A stretch of DNA of 63,785 nucleotides from a virus: positions 1 through 63,785 of the IMG/VR virus record IMGVR_UViG_3300046318_000369; one strand, given 5' to 3'. The translations under genes were made by a program, and so were the position numbers. Shown here piece after piece: positions 1-10,169 of the stretch (within the stretch, counting starts at the first letter, position 1; the number at the start of each line of letters is the position of its first letter). The notes beneath the pieces are model-generated. The model made no database searches and had not been told where the DNA came from. It worked only from the letters and a program-made list of their open reading frames with translations.

Positions 1-5
1 AATAA

Positions 6-1187
6 ATGTCACAACTATTAAATGAAAGATGGTCAGAGACCAAAGAAGCTCTGCTTGAAGGCCTATCAGGTAACCGTAAGTCTTCTATGAGCGTTTGCTT
101 AGAGAATACCCGTCGTTATTTGGGTGAGTCTGCAACAGCAGGTGCAACAAGCGCAGGTAACATCGCTACATTAAACCGTGTTATTCTTCCAGTAATCCGT
201 CGTGTTATGCCGACAGTTATTGCTAATGAAATCATCGGTGTTCAGCCAATGACAGGACCTGTTGCACAGATCCACACTCTACGTGTTCGTTACGCAGACG
301 GTGTTGGTTCCGGTGATACAGTTACTGCTGGTGAAGAAGCACTAAGCCCATTCAAGATTGCTCAAGCTTACTCCGGTAACAATGCATCTAACGGTGGCGC
401 CCAAGTAACTTCTGCTCTAGAAGGCACACCAGGTAAGCGTTTAAGCATTCAAATCTTGAAGAGCCCAGTTGAAGCTAAGTCTCGTAAACTAAGCGCACGC
501 TGGACTTTTGAAGCTGCTCAAGATGCACAAGCTCAACAAGGCATTGACATCGAAGCAGAAATCATGGCTGCTCTAGCACAAGAAATTACTGCTGAAATCG
601 ATCAAGAAGTTTTAACTTCTCTACGTTCTTTAGCAAGTGTTGAAGAAACATATGACCAGGCTCTAGTTTCTGGTACAGCTACATTCGTTGGTGACGAGCA
701 CGCTGCTCTAGCTATCCAGATTAATCGCGTAAGCAACTTGATTGCTCAGCGTACACGTCGTGGTTCTGGTAACTGGGCTGTTGTTTCTAACCAAGCACTA
801 ACAATTCTTCAGTCTGCTACTACCAGCGCATTTGCTCGTACAACAGAAGGCACATTCGAAGCTCCCACAAACACCAAGTTTGTTGGTACATTGAATGGCG
901 CAATGAGAATTTATGTTGATGCATATAAGTCTGATACAGACGACAACAACCAAGTTCTAATTGGATATAAAGGTACAAGCGAAGCAGATGCTGCTGCGTT
1001 CTACTGCCCATACATTCCTCTAATGAGCTCTGGTGTTGTTCTAGATCCAGCAACATTCGAGCCAGTAGTTGGCTTCTTAACACGTTACGGATATGTTGAG
1101 TTAACAAACACAGCATCTTCTTTAGGTAACGCTGCTGACTATCTAGGTAAAGTTGCAATTACTTCTGCAAACGTAAGTTTCAAGTAA
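6..1187 (+). CDS. 23: Major capsid protein, T4 gp23 family
   Basis: Forms the hexameric lattice of the T4-type head. The 393-residue product is shorter than T4 gp23 (about 520) but has the family's layout: a short N-terminal delta region, then a stretch beginning near residue 50 (NIATLNRVILPVIRRVMP) that is characteristic of gp23. An L-G-E tripeptide at residues 39-41 fits the (L/I)-x-E rule of the gp21 prohead protease, predicting cleavage after E41 during maturation. The start is only five bases from the window edge, so its Shine-Dalgarno sequence and promoter are not visible. It is followed directly by a strong terminator, so it probably ends a transcription unit. Identification is by recognised sequence pattern; gp20, gp21 and gp22 expected upstream lie outside the window. 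Confidence 0.95.
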   Translation: MSQLLNERWSETKEALLEGLSGNRKSSMSVCLENTRRYLGESATAGATSAGNIATLNRVILPVIRRVMPTVIANEIIGVQPMTGPVAQIHTLRVRYADGVGSGDTVTAGEEALSPFKIAQAYSGNNASNGGAQVTSALEGTPGKRLSIQILKSPVEAKSRKLSARWTFEAAQDAQAQQGIDIEAEIMAALAQEITAEIDQEVLTSLRSLASVEETYDQALVSGTATFVGDEHAALAIQINRVSNLIAQRTRRGSGNWAVVSNQALTILQSATTSAFARTTEGTFEAPTNTKFVGTLNGAMRIYVDAYKSDTDDNNQVLIGYKGTSEADAAAFYCPYIPLMSSGVVLDPATFEPVVGFLTRYGYVELTNTASSLGNAADYLGKVAITSANVSFK

Positions 1188-1211
1188 TCAACTGCTTAAT
1201 AGCAATTCAAG

Positions 1212-1235
1212 AAACCCGCTTCAGCGGGTTTTTTG
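1212..1235 (+). terminator. Rho-independent terminator after gp23
   Basis: An 8-bp perfect stem (AAACCCGC / GCGGGTTT) with a TTCA loop runs into a T-rich tail. It lies 25 bases after the gp23 stop and before the next late promoter, so it should insulate gp23 from the downstream unit. Confidence 0.93.
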
Positions 1236-1245
1236 TTATCTGTAT

Positions 1246-1253
1246 TATAAATA
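1246..1253 (+). promoter_or_regulatory. T4-type late promoter (TATAAATA)
   Basis: Perfect match to the T4 late -10 octamer, sitting between the gp23 terminator and the 1326 gene. Transcription should start near 1259, giving a leader of about 67 bases with an AAGGAG ribosome site. The leader contains a small GC-rich hairpin (GCGGT / ACCGC, 1272-1286). Confidence 0.85.
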
Positions 1254-1325
1254 ACATGTCTAGATTATTATGCGGTTACCCACCGCGTAGGGCCTAGAAC
1301 GCTCATATTATTCAAGGAGAAACAA

Positions 1326-1988
1326 ATGGGACGTCCGATTAAATCAAAGTACTTTGGTACCCGCAAAGGCCAAGGTGTAGGTGGTGAAGGTGTAAGTTTA
1401 GTTACATTATCAACATCGTCATTAGCAGTTTCTACACTAACTGTTACTGTTGCATTCAGCGCGCCAACGATTTCTGGTGGTACACAAGCCACAGGTACTG
1501 TTGTTAAGACAGGAAATACTGTAACCAGCGTTGTTATTTCTGAAGCAGGTAGCGGTTACTTATCTGCACCTACTGTAACATTCACCGGTACAAACATGAC
1601 TACACAAGGTGCTGCAACTGCATCTTTAACCACTTCTGTGTTAAATGTTATTGCATGTGAGGCATATATTCCAACAGTTAATGGTGGCAGTTCTCGCGTA
1701 GTTGGTGATATTCAAGAACAAGTTGCTAGTAAAAAATATCGTGTTGTTACTGCTCAAGGAACAGGTCCATGCTTGCTAGTTACTACTAGTACATTAGCTG
1801 CTGGACAGATGCTAATGCTTGCAACAGATACAAATGGTAGTTCATATTTTGTAAAGAAATTAACTGCTCGTCGTGCTGTAATTGTACAATCTACTGCAAG
1901 TGGAAGTTTCTTATTCGATTCTAACGACGCGGTAGGCTGGACATTAGGTTCTGCAAGTGCAGGTGTTGTAAGTATCTCTAATAGATAA
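1326..1988 (+). CDS. Putative virion (head-associated) protein of unknown function
   Basis: A 220-residue protein dominated by Thr, Ser, Val and Gly, with alternating hydrophobic residues typical of beta-sandwich capsid or fibre proteins. A motif around residues 70-85 (EAGSGYLSAPTVTFTG) recurs in many phage structural proteins. The basic N-terminus (MGRPIKSKYFGTRKG) suggests binding to an acidic partner or to the capsid. No signal peptide or transmembrane segment is visible. It has its own perfect late promoter, an AAGGAG ribosome site, and terminators on both sides, so it is a monocistronic late gene. Position directly after gp23 makes a head decoration or accessory role plausible, but that is inference. 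Confidence 0.6.
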   Translation: MGRPIKSKYFGTRKGQGVGGEGVSLVTLSTSSLAVSTLTVTVAFSAPTISGGTQATGTVVKTGNTVTSVVISEAGSGYLSAPTVTFTGTNMTTQGAATASLTTSVLNVIACEAYIPTVNGGSSRVVGDIQEQVASKKYRVVTAQGTGPCLLVTTSTLAAGQMLMLATDTNGSSYFVKKLTARRAVIVQSTASGSFLFDSNDAVGWTLGSASAGVVSISNR

Positions 1989-2005
1989 TTTTCAATTTTA
2001 CAAAC

Positions 2006-2035
2006 AAAATAGGGGGCAATGCCCCCTATTTTCTT
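2006..2035 (+). terminator. Strong Rho-independent terminator
   Basis: A perfect 12-bp stem (AAAATAGGGGGC / GCCCCCTATTTT) with a three-base AAT loop ends in T-rich sequence. It starts 18 bases after the stop of the 1326 gene. The A-rich left arm could also let it work in the opposite direction. Confidence 0.94.
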
Positions 2036-2040
2036 ATATA

Positions 2041-2048
2041 GGTAAATA
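2041..2048 (+). promoter_or_regulatory. Late promoter variant (GGTAAATA) five bases before a start codon
   Basis: Matches the TAAATA core of the late octamer, directly after the terminator and with only CTGAT before the ATG at 2054. By T4 geometry (octamer at about -13 to -6) the transcript would begin at the A of the ATG. Confidence 0.6.
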
Positions 2049-2053
2049 CTGAT

Positions 2054-2578
2054 ATGATATCAAATTGGGCATTACCTAACACTGTTACTCAATATTCGGA
2101 AGAAGGAGGCGAAGACGCTCATATTTCGTGGATAGAGAAAGACAACTTTAGTGGATTAAAAACAGTAGATGGAAAATCAATACAAACATCTACGGACCTA
2201 TTGCATATTGCAAGAGACCCAAAGCACGATATAAAACAGAAAACTTATTTTTTAAAAATAACAAATTTTAATTTTGTAAATCTTCCTAGTACATTAAATG
2301 GTATAGAATTAAAACTAACTATGAAACGATTTGGAAGAATAACAGATGATACAATACAACTTTGCATGAATAATGTACTAATAGGTATTAACCAGGCTAC
2401 TGCAAATCTGGATCCTATAAAAATATACGGCGGCGAAAATTTGTTATGGAATTCTAATTTAACTATTTCGGATATAAGTCAAGAATCATTTGGGATAATT
2501 CTAAGATTTCAAAGTCATCCATATTGGCCTCATAAATGTAGTCCAATGATTGATTCTGTAGAATTAAGGATTCATTAA
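2054..2578 (+). CDS. Putative structural protein with a single beta-sandwich-like domain
   Basis: A 174-residue protein with no catalytic motif that I recognise. The pattern resembles a recurrent phage/bacterial surface-protein family: an N-terminal W-x-x-P, a central L-P-x-x-x-x-G-I-E-L-x-L strand pair (residues about 75-90), then Y-G-G-x-x-x-L-W near residue 125 and S-F-G-I-x-L further on. Comparable proteins are small beta-sandwich domains of phage tails or secreted adhesins. There is no Shine-Dalgarno sequence; the start codon lies five bases after a late promoter core, suggesting a leaderless mRNA. It stands alone between a terminator and the next promoter. Function not established. Confidence 0.6.
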   Translation: MISNWALPNTVTQYSEEGGEDAHISWIEKDNFSGLKTVDGKSIQTSTDLLHIARDPKHDIKQKTYFLKITNFNFVNLPSTLNGIELKLTMKRFGRITDDTIQLCMNNVLIGINQATANLDPIKIYGGENLLWNSNLTISDISQESFGIILRFQSHPYWPHKCSPMIDSVELRIH

Positions 2579-2581
2579 AAA

Positions 2582-2589
2582 AATAAATA
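2582..2589 (+). promoter_or_regulatory. Late promoter (AATAAATA) of the fibre gene block
   Basis: Seven of eight match to TATAAATA, just after the stop of the 2054 gene. It leaves a leader of about 13 bases holding TGAGGA as ribosome site for the ATG at 2608. It probably drives the tightly spaced genes from 2608 to 15921. Confidence 0.8.
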
Positions 2590-2607
2590 CATCTGAGGAT
2601 CTATTAA

Positions 2608-5600
2608 ATGGCAAAAACTTATTACTCTACAAGACCACCGTTAACTACTGCTGTAGTTACTGCTTCTGCATATACCAGTACTCCTGTTAATAGCGTAAAC
2701 ATTCCCGGAGATTATTATATCACTGTTAATACTGACGACGGTAATATTACACTTGATGCCGGAAAGTTGGTACTTGTAGATTCTCCCGAATCTGAACTTA
2801 GAAGTGATGAAATATTATTCGGTGCTAGTACTGCAACTAGCACCATAGAATTAAAATCTAGATTCATTTCAACTCTTTTGCCAAAAACAGATGCAGAATA
2901 TGATATCGGTGAAGCAGAAACTACTTGGAATAAATCATACCTCCAGGAAGGAACGTATTACAGTGAAACAAACGTAGGTAACCCGTTTGGTTTTGAATAC
3001 GATCCAGATGATGTTTACGGAGCAGAATTTTTAAATGGTGATACTGAGGCTGCAAATTTACAGCGTTCTACAGCATCTGTTGTAGTCAACGGCGGTATGG
3101 GTATCCAAAAGGATCTTAATGTCGGCGGTCATATTTACGGTAGAATTACAATAGCACAAACTTCATTAAGTGTGTTAATTACTGCAACAAATAATGACAT
3201 TGAATATTATCCGTTATTTGTAAGAAACACAGGACAACAATTTCTTTGGTTAGACGAAGAAGGTATCGAAGGCGGATTAACATATAATCCAGCACTTGGA
3301 AAAATTACTACCGATAGAATGTATGTTGCTGAATTTGATGAAGCCACTACTTCTACTGCTGCGCTAGAAGTATCAGGGGGCGCATTAATAAGACAAAATG
3401 TTCGTATTAATTCAACTGCCACTGCTACAACTAGTTCCGGTGCATTATTAGTCGAAGGCGGAGTAAGCATAGGTAAAAATGTATATGTAAAAGACGAAAC
3501 AGAAACCGATGCAGTAATTCCACACGACGATGATACAGGAACTATAGGAACTACATCATCTCAGTGGGCAGAGGCGTATGTTAATGATCTATATACAAAA
3601 GTTATTAGATCAACTACAGGAACTATTCAAATCGCTCCATCTGATCCATTAGTAGATATATACGGTGACATTAGAGTACGTGGAACAAATCCAATAGGAA
3701 CAGCACCAGTTGTTACTAATGTTTTATATGTTACTATGGACGGTGATGACACTAATGATGGCCGTGCACAAGATCCTAGCCGTGCTTGCAGAACAGTTGC
3801 AGGTGCAGTTAACAGCCCTTATTATAAACCTGGTACACAAATTAGAGTTAGCGCCGGCCGCTACTATGAAGATAATCCTATTAGATTAAAACCATATACA
3901 TCTGTAATGGGTTCTGATATTAGAACAACATTCTTAGAACCTATTAATAAAACACAAGATTTATTCCATGTTGATAGCGGATGTTATCTTGCATTTATGA
4001 ATTTTTTAAACGGCCGTTCAGGATTGCTCGAAGGTGAATATGCAAATGGGTTCAATAGAGGAGCATATTGTACAGCATTTCCACCATTAGCCGGTGATGA
4101 TCGAATAGATTTATTTCAGTCGCCTTATGTACAGAATTGCACAAATCAAAGCGGACCGTGGTTAAAAGATGGAACATTGTTTGTTCCTAATCAAACTGTA
4201 CAAATTCCTGAAGCAGTTGCCATCGGATCGTGGCCAGCAAATACTACAACCATTGTAGTAAATGTTAGTACAGGTACAATTTCTAATGGAATGGCAGTAA
4301 ATGCAGGACAACAAAATCCTGGGTTCTTTAATGCTCGTACACTTATGCTTGCTAATAAGCCATTCTTGCAAGAGCAAGTAGTTGCATATGTTGATGATGC
4401 ATTTAATAGTGGATCATTTACTTACGATTCTGTTGCATGTCAGCGAGATCTGAGTGTTATAGTAGATTCTATTGCAATGGACCTACTATACAACAGCGAC
4501 AGTGATAGTATTTTTGCTGGTCTGCAATACTGGAGTCAAGGAAATATTTCATTCCCTGCTGAAAAAGATGAATCTATAGCTGCAATAAACTATCTAAAAA
4601 CATTAGCATCTACTACTGCTACTGCCGGTGGCGGCAGTGTAACATTTGGTGACACCGTTAATACTTTGTTTGATAAGTTAACATCGATACTTACTACATC
4701 GACATCATTAATTGGCATTACTAACGAAATAGAATCAAATCCAAATGGACTTGCATCAACAACTCCTGCTGATATTAATGCATATAATGCATTGATTAAC
4801 TATAAAGCTACTATGCAATCTTCTGTAATTGGGTGGATTGATTCGCAAATTGCAGGAAATATATCTCCATTTACTAGCACGTTTACCTATAATACAGCTA
4901 CTTGTGCAAGAGATGTAGGTTATATTATCGATAGTGTAGCGTTTGACTTATTGCATGGCGGAAATAAACAAACTATTAAATCTGCAATTTATTATTACGA
5001 TTACGATGCAGATGTTACACAAATTGCAAATGAAGTTCCACAGGTTACTGCTGCATACAATTATTTAAAGAGCATTATACCGAATATTGTTAAAGGCGAA
5101 GCACTATCAACTACATATCAAACTGGAGTTGAACAACAAATTTCAGGGTTAGCAATTGCTGGAAATTATGAAGCTGATCAATTAAGTAATAGATTGGATA
5201 TAATTACAGACATTATACGTAACGGTCCGTCTGGCATTACAAAAATTCCAATGAATTTAACTGTTAATCCTAGTATGGAAGCAGAAAATGCATATTTGAT
5301 GCTAAATGCAAATAAAGCGTTTATTAAAGCAGAAGTAACTGCATATATTAATTCAACAGCAAATTCATTTGATTATTCGAGAGAATTTTGCTATAGGGAT
5401 GTAGGTATTCTTGTTGAAAATGTTGCATATGATGCAGCATTTGGCGGAAATGAAAAATCTGTAGAAAGTGGTCTTGCATATTACGACGGTGTAATTAGTA
5501 AAATCACAGGGCAAGAAACTCAAACTATATCTGCAATTGATTATTTAAATCAAATGGTACAAAGTGTTATTACCAATAGCACATGGACTAACATACTGCC

Positions 5601-8600
5601 TGTTCCAGCTTCGGTATCTGCAAGCGGAACACATTCTCAAGTTAGAAATACTGTAGTAACAGGCGGCGCTGTTGCATCTGACTCTATTAATAATTTGTTC
5701 AACATTATTACAAATATTATAGGAAATGGCCCAGATGCTGCACCTGTAAAATATGTAAGTTCAGGACCAGATGCTGCATATGTTAGTGCAGAAATTTTAC
5801 TACAGGCAAATCGTAAATTCATTCAAGAAGATACTATTAATTATATAAACAATCTAGTGCAATCATTTCCTTATAGTGAAAGGAAATGCCGTCGCGATAC
5901 TAAATTAATAGTTGATGCAATTAGCCAAGATTTAAGATGGCCAACTACAGGAATGAGTCAAAGTACTTTTGCTGGTCTTCAGTATTGGAGTCAAGGTAAT
6001 TATACTGGCGATATTGAGGCACAACTGCAACCAACTATTGATGCTGTTGCATACCTAAAAGATCTAGCAGTAAAAATTATACAAAATATTACTCCAGAAA
6101 TTGATCTAGTAAATAGATATCAATCTGTTGTAGCACAAAACACTAGCACCGAAGCAGCTGGAATAACAGAGGCAACTATAATTTCTAGTGATTTTGATAT
6201 TGTATTAGATATTCTAGGAGGTAATAAAGACGGATGGACTGATAGAATCATTCCAAATGCCGAATTAACAGTATTACCTAGTGTATTAAATGCGTATGAA
6301 TCATTGCAACTCAATAAGAATTACATGGCAGCAGAAGTCTTGGCTTATGTAGATGCAACTCATCCTGATTTTACTTTTAGCACATCTACATGTGCAAGAG
6401 ATGTTGGATATATTATTGATTCTATATGTTATGATCTAACACATAATGGAAATAGACAAGCTATTCAAGCAGGTCTTTACTATTACGGATACAATGGTAG
6501 CGGAACTATACAAGGGCAAGAATCTGCAACAGTTGATGCATACAACAGAATTTATGATATTGTTGGTGATATCTTAGTTAATTCTCCAGTGCAAATATCA
6601 ACTGGTAATACTGCAATTCAGGTATTAAATTTACCTGCTGCCTCTGCCGCAGAAGTTACTGAAGTTAGAAGAGCACTCACTACTATAACAAATATTATTA
6701 CTAGTGGGCCAAGTATTGCAGCAGCCAGAAGTCCGATTTCTTTAGTAGAATCATCTAGTACAAATATTCAACATGCATATGCAATATTGCAAGCAAATAG
6801 AGATTTTATTGCTGAAGAAATAATTGCATATGTTGATTTTACATATAATAATGGGTCTTTCAACTATAATGAAGAATTATGCTACAGAGATACTGGATTA
6901 ATCATCGATGCGGTATCTCAAGATATCATGTTAGGTGGAAATCATAAATCTATCGAAGCAGGGTTAGCATACTGGAATCAAGGATATAACTATGTAACTG
7001 GTCAGGAAAGTACAACTACTATGGCATTGAATCATGCTAGAGATGTTGCACTAAAAGTTATTGCTAATGAAACAGTAATACCGCAAACTGGAACTGTAGA
7101 AACACAAGTTATTAATACTTACTTCCAGTACGGCGGAGACTATATGCCTCAGCAATCTATTAGAAGAAATTTTAGAATCATTACTGATATAATTGAAAGA
7201 GGCCCATTGTATGCTCCTCCTGTGTACGCAGGAAGTGGGCTATTTGCCGCAGTTGGTCTAGCAGCAGACGATGTTAAACTTGCACCAAGAGTTACATCTA
7301 TACAACCATTTACATACGATGAAACATTATGTCGTAGAGATTCTGGATATATTATCGATGGTATATATTATGATTCTGCACTTGGCACAAATTACAATGC
7401 AGTTACATCTGGAAATGCGTATCAACGAGGTGTATCTTCGGTAGTTATTAACAGTGAATTGCCACAGACTAAATCTGCAATAGAGTATTTAAAAACTAAT
7501 TCTGCAATTTTAATGTCAACTAGTACAGTAGCCGTTACTCGTGCAAGTGCATCCTATGATGAAATTATAAATATTCTCGACGGTGATTTACCATCGGCAA
7601 TAATATTTACAAATCCAACCGGAGGAAGTGCTAGTAAGATTGCAGCAAAAGACCAGTTAGTTGCAAACAAAGCATTTTTGCAAGCAGAAACTGTTGCATG
7701 GATTAATTCACAAATTAATAGTAATACATCTCCTTTTGTTGGATTTAATTACAATGACGAAACATGTGCACGAGATGTCGGATTTATTGTTGATGCATTG
7801 TGTTACGATATATTATATGGAGGAAATAGTGCAACTAGAGTATGTGCACAAGCATATTTTACACAATCAAGTTCATCATTAATTCCGGGGGAAACTGCAC
7901 AATCTGTTGCTGCATTTCAACATATGTCAGTTACTGCTCAAAATGTAATTCAAGGAATTTCTGTTACTCCTACAACAGGAACAAATGTTGTTCAGATTAT
8001 TTCAGGTAGCGTAGCATCATCGCCGGAAGTTACTATTTTAGAAAATCTAGTAACTATTATTACAAATGTTATCACAGCTGGAAATCTATCAGGGTTGCCA
8101 TCTGTTGTAAATCCTTCAATTACATGGGCCTCTTCGACTATACAGTCAGCAGTAAATTCATTAAGTTCAGGAAAATCAACATTAATTGATAATACCATAA
8201 CTTATATTAACACACAATTTACAAACACATATATTATAGGGTTAAGCACATCTACTGTTGGATTTGGATACAACTCTACGTTATATTTTGGTGATACATT
8301 AGTTTATCCTAAACAAGATATTGCTGTCCCGGATGAATGGCAACAACGTAGAGTAGATCCTATCGGGTCGATGGGAGGAAGTTTAGTAGACGGATCTGTT
8401 GTTAGCAGTCGTTCACCAATACAATCGTTTGTTTATGATGCGTTTACTCAACTTCCTCAGGGCGGAAGAGGTGTTCATATTATTAACGACGGATACGCAC
8501 AGTTAGTTTCTGTGTTTACAATTTTCTGTTCTACTGGTGTAGAAGTAGAATCTGGTGGAATTGCATCTATTGTTAATAGTAACGCTAACTTTGGCAATAT

Positions 8601-10158
8601 TTGTTTACAAGCAAAAGGTTACGGAACACGTAAATTTAGCGGGCATGTATACAATCCTATAAACAAGGCATATCCAGAAAGCCCAGATCCTGCAATTGCA
8701 ACGTCATTTCCTGAAAGTGAATATTTTGACCAATATTATCCAACAGGTTTTTGGCCAAATAATGCACAAGTAAGAGTATTTTTGCCTGACACAGAAGATA
8801 GACCCCACATTTCTTTAGTTATGGAGATAGTTCCTCCTGAAACTATTACTGATTATACAGGTGCAAAAGTTCCTCAAATAAACGAGCAAGGATTTCCTGG
8901 ATTTTTAAATGCAGTTCCTACTACCTCTACATTAACAACTGGTACAATTACAATTACTGGAATAGACACAACAGGAATAGCAGTCGGTAATGCTGTATAT
9001 GTTAGGGATCTTAATAATAGTTTTACAGGAACCGACGGAGTATATTATTGTGCGACAGGCACAGTAGTTTCAAATGTTGGATATCAAAGTGTTACATTGA
9101 GCAAAGCGTTAACATCCGGCGGATTTGATCCTGAAGACCCAACAAATTCTGATTATTTTAATTTATATTTCTGCGGAAATGCATACTATACAGTATTAAG
9201 TAGCGAAGTTGGTAACAGTCCTACTTATAACAGGGCAGGTGGAGTTATTTCTTTAGGAACTAATGTTCTTTCAACGGCATCAACTGGGCTTTCTACCAGT
9301 CAAGTTGCAGCTCATATTAGCTCTATACAACGATTAAAAACAGTTGTAGGCCAGATTATTAATAATGAAACTGTATTAGTTACTACTGGAAATACATCAA
9401 TACAAACTATCAATTTATTGGTTACAGGTGGCGGCGAAGCAGAAACATTTATTGATCAAAGATTTGATGATATGATTAATATTATCGGGGCTTTGACTTT
9501 AACAGCAGCAGAAGCAGTAGTTAAGCCGTCACAAAGAACCAAAGAAGGACCGACTGTACAAGGTGCCGGAAGTGCAATTACACTAATTAAATCTAATATA
9601 GAATTCCTAGCCGATGAGATTAGTGCATATGTTCAACAGACATTTGGATATGTTCCTTATGTTGACTACGATGATTCGAAATGTCAAAGAGATTCTAAAA
9701 TTATATTAGAAAGACTAATATACGACATTGAAACAGGCGGAAGATATAATTCTGTCATGGCAGGACTAAGTTATTGGAACAGAGCAGGAACATATCACAT
9801 TGTACAGTTAGGTGAAAATGTAACTAGAACTGATTTGTTCCCTGATGGTGCAACTGTTAATTTTTATCAACGTTCATACATTAGCGCATCTGGCTATGTA
9901 TTTGAATATGTAGGAGCAGGAACTAACTACGGTGCATTACCTCAACGAGGTGTTGCAGACCCAGTGCAAGGCAAAGAGGTTGTTATGCTGGATAGTGGTA
10001 AAGTATTCTTCACATCAACGGACCAAAACGGTGATTTCCGAATTGGTCCAGGATTAGTAATTAGCCAGGCAACTGGTGTTCTAAGTGGTAGAACATTTAC
10101 TAAATCGTTATTTGCTAATATGACTCCGTTTATATTAGCTATTGAGGCCGGAGGCTAA
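2608..10158 (+). CDS. Giant repeat-bearing virion structural protein (fibre/baseplate-associated)
   Basis: A 2516-residue protein. Residues about 150-300 hold three diverged copies of the GALLVEGGVSIGKNVYV cassette shared with the next genes. Residues about 370-480 resemble the start of a pectin-lyase-like parallel beta-helix (VTMDGDDTNDGRAQDPSRAC). From about residue 600 on there are nine repeats of roughly 160 residues, each centred on an aromatic-Y-x(4)-C-x-R-D motif followed by I-I-D-x-x-x-x-D and G-G-N. The C-terminus (FTSTDQNGDFRIGPG, then ATGVLSG) is typical of large structural proteins of T4-like cyanophages. No enzymatic motif is evident. It is the first gene of a co-directional block. 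A role as a fibre or peripheral baseplate protein is inferred from size, repetition and neighbours. Confidence 0.75.
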   Translation: MAKTYYSTRPPLTTAVVTASAYTSTPVNSVNIPGDYYITVNTDDGNITLDAGKLVLVDSPESELRSDEILFGASTATSTIELKSRFISTLLPKTDAEYDIGEAETTWNKSYLQEGTYYSETNVGNPFGFEYDPDDVYGAEFLNGDTEAANLQRSTASVVVNGGMGIQKDLNVGGHIYGRITIAQTSLSVLITATNNDIEYYPLFVRNTGQQFLWLDEEGIEGGLTYNPALGKITTDRMYVAEFDEATTSTAALEVSGGALIRQNVRINSTATATTSSGALLVEGGVSIGKNVYVKDETETDAVIPHDDDTGTIGTTSSQWAEAYVNDLYTKVIRSTTGTIQIAPSDPLVDIYGDIRVRGTNPIGTAPVVTNVLYVTMDGDDTNDGRAQDPSRACRTVAGAVNSPYYKPGTQIRVSAGRYYEDNPIRLKPYTSVMGSDIRTTFLEPINKTQDLFHVDSGCYLAFMNFLNGRSGLLEGEYANGFNRGAYCTAFPPLAGDDRIDLFQSPYVQNCTNQSGPWLKDGTLFVPNQTVQIPEAVAIGSWPANTTTIVVNVSTGTISNGMAVNAGQQNPGFFNARTLMLANKPFLQEQVVAYVDDAFNSGSFTYDSVACQRDLSVIVDSIAMDLLYNSDSDSIFAGLQYWSQGNISFPAEKDESIAAINYLKTLASTTATAGGGSVTFGDTVNTLFDKLTSILTTSTSLIGITNEIESNPNGLASTTPADINAYNALINYKATMQSSVIGWIDSQIAGNISPFTSTFTYNTATCARDVGYIIDSVAFDLLHGGNKQTIKSAIYYYDYDADVTQIANEVPQVTAAYNYLKSIIPNIVKGEALSTTYQTGVEQQISGLAIAGNYEADQLSNRLDIITDIIRNGPSGITKIPMNLTVNPSMEAENAYLMLNANKAFIKAEVTAYINSTANSFDYSREFCYRDVGILVENVAYDAAFGGNEKSVESGLAYYDGVISKITGQETQTISAIDYLNQMVQSVITNSTWTNILPVPASVSASGTHSQVRNTVVTGGAVASDSINNLFNIITNIIGNGPDAAPVKYVSSGPDAAYVSAEILLQANRKFIQEDTINYINNLVQSFPYSERKCRRDTKLIVDAISQDLRWPTTGMSQSTFAGLQYWSQGNYTGDIEAQLQPTIDAVAYLKDLAVKIIQNITPEIDLVNRYQSVVAQNTSTEAAGITEATIISSDFDIVLDILGGNKDGWTDRIIPNAELTVLPSVLNAYESLQLNKNYMAAEVLAYVDATHPDFTFSTSTCARDVGYIIDSICYDLTHNGNRQAIQAGLYYYGYNGSGTIQGQESATVDAYNRIYDIVGDILVNSPVQISTGNTAIQVLNLPAASAAEVTEVRRALTTITNIITSGPSIAAARSPISLVESSSTNIQHAYAILQANRDFIAEEIIAYVDFTYNNGSFNYNEELCYRDTGLIIDAVSQDIMLGGNHKSIEAGLAYWNQGYNYVTGQESTTTMALNHARDVALKVIANETVIPQTGTVETQVINTYFQYGGDYMPQQSIRRNFRIITDIIERGPLYAPPVYAGSGLFAAVGLAADDVKLAPRVTSIQPFTYDETLCRRDSGYIIDGIYYDSALGTNYNAVTSGNAYQRGVSSVVINSELPQTKSAIEYLKTNSAILMSTSTVAVTRASASYDEIINILDGDLPSAIIFTNPTGGSASKIAAKDQLVANKAFLQAETVAWINSQINSNTSPFVGFNYNDETCARDVGFIVDALCYDILYGGNSATRVCAQAYFTQSSSSLIPGETAQSVAAFQHMSVTAQNVIQGISVTPTTGTNVVQIISGSVASSPEVTILENLVTIITNVITAGNLSGLPSVVNPSITWASSTIQSAVNSLSSGKSTLIDNTITYINTQFTNTYIIGLSTSTVGFGYNSTLYFGDTLVYPKQDIAVPDEWQQRRVDPIGSMGGSLVDGSVVSSRSPIQSFVYDAFTQLPQGGRGVHIINDGYAQLVSVFTIFCSTGVEVESGGIASIVNSNANFGNICLQAKGYGTRKFSGHVYNPINKAYPESPDPAIATSFPESEYFDQYYPTGFWPNNAQVRVFLPDTEDRPHISLVMEIVPPETITDYTGAKVPQINEQGFPGFLNAVPTTSTLTTGTITITGIDTTGIAVGNAVYVRDLNNSFTGTDGVYYCATGTVVSNVGYQSVTLSKALTSGGFDPEDPTNSDYFNLYFCGNAYYTVLSSEVGNSPTYNRAGGVISLGTNVLSTASTGLSTSQVAAHISSIQRLKTVVGQIINNETVLVTTGNTSIQTINLLVTGGGEAETFIDQRFDDMINIIGALTLTAAEAVVKPSQRTKEGPTVQGAGSAITLIKSNIEFLADEISAYVQQTFGYVPYVDYDDSKCQRDSKIILERLIYDIETGGRYNSVMAGLSYWNRAGTYHIVQLGENVTRTDLFPDGATVNFYQRSYISASGYVFEYVGAGTNYGALPQRGVADPVQGKEVVMLDSGKVFFTSTDQNGDFRIGPGLVISQATGVLSGRTFTKSLFANMTPFILAIEAGG
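4411..9786 (+). repeat. Nine degenerate protein-level repeats with C-x-R-D signature
   Basis: Copies begin near 4411, 4882, 5368, 5866, 6370, 6858, 7310, 7743 and 9661. The first eight have a period of about 430-500 bp; a non-repeat insert of about 1.5 kb precedes the ninth. Each encodes F-x-Y-x(4)-C-x-R-D followed by a helix-like stretch and Y-Y/Y-W-x-x-G. They are diverged at the nucleotide level, so this is an old expansion. Confidence 0.8.
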
Positions 10159-10169
10159 AAGGAAAAATT

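Noticed and set aside
820-1158. Minus-strand open frame of 112 codons inside gp23
   Set aside because: It is a shadow of the capsid gene with low-complexity Leu/Gln translation and no promoter or ribosome site.
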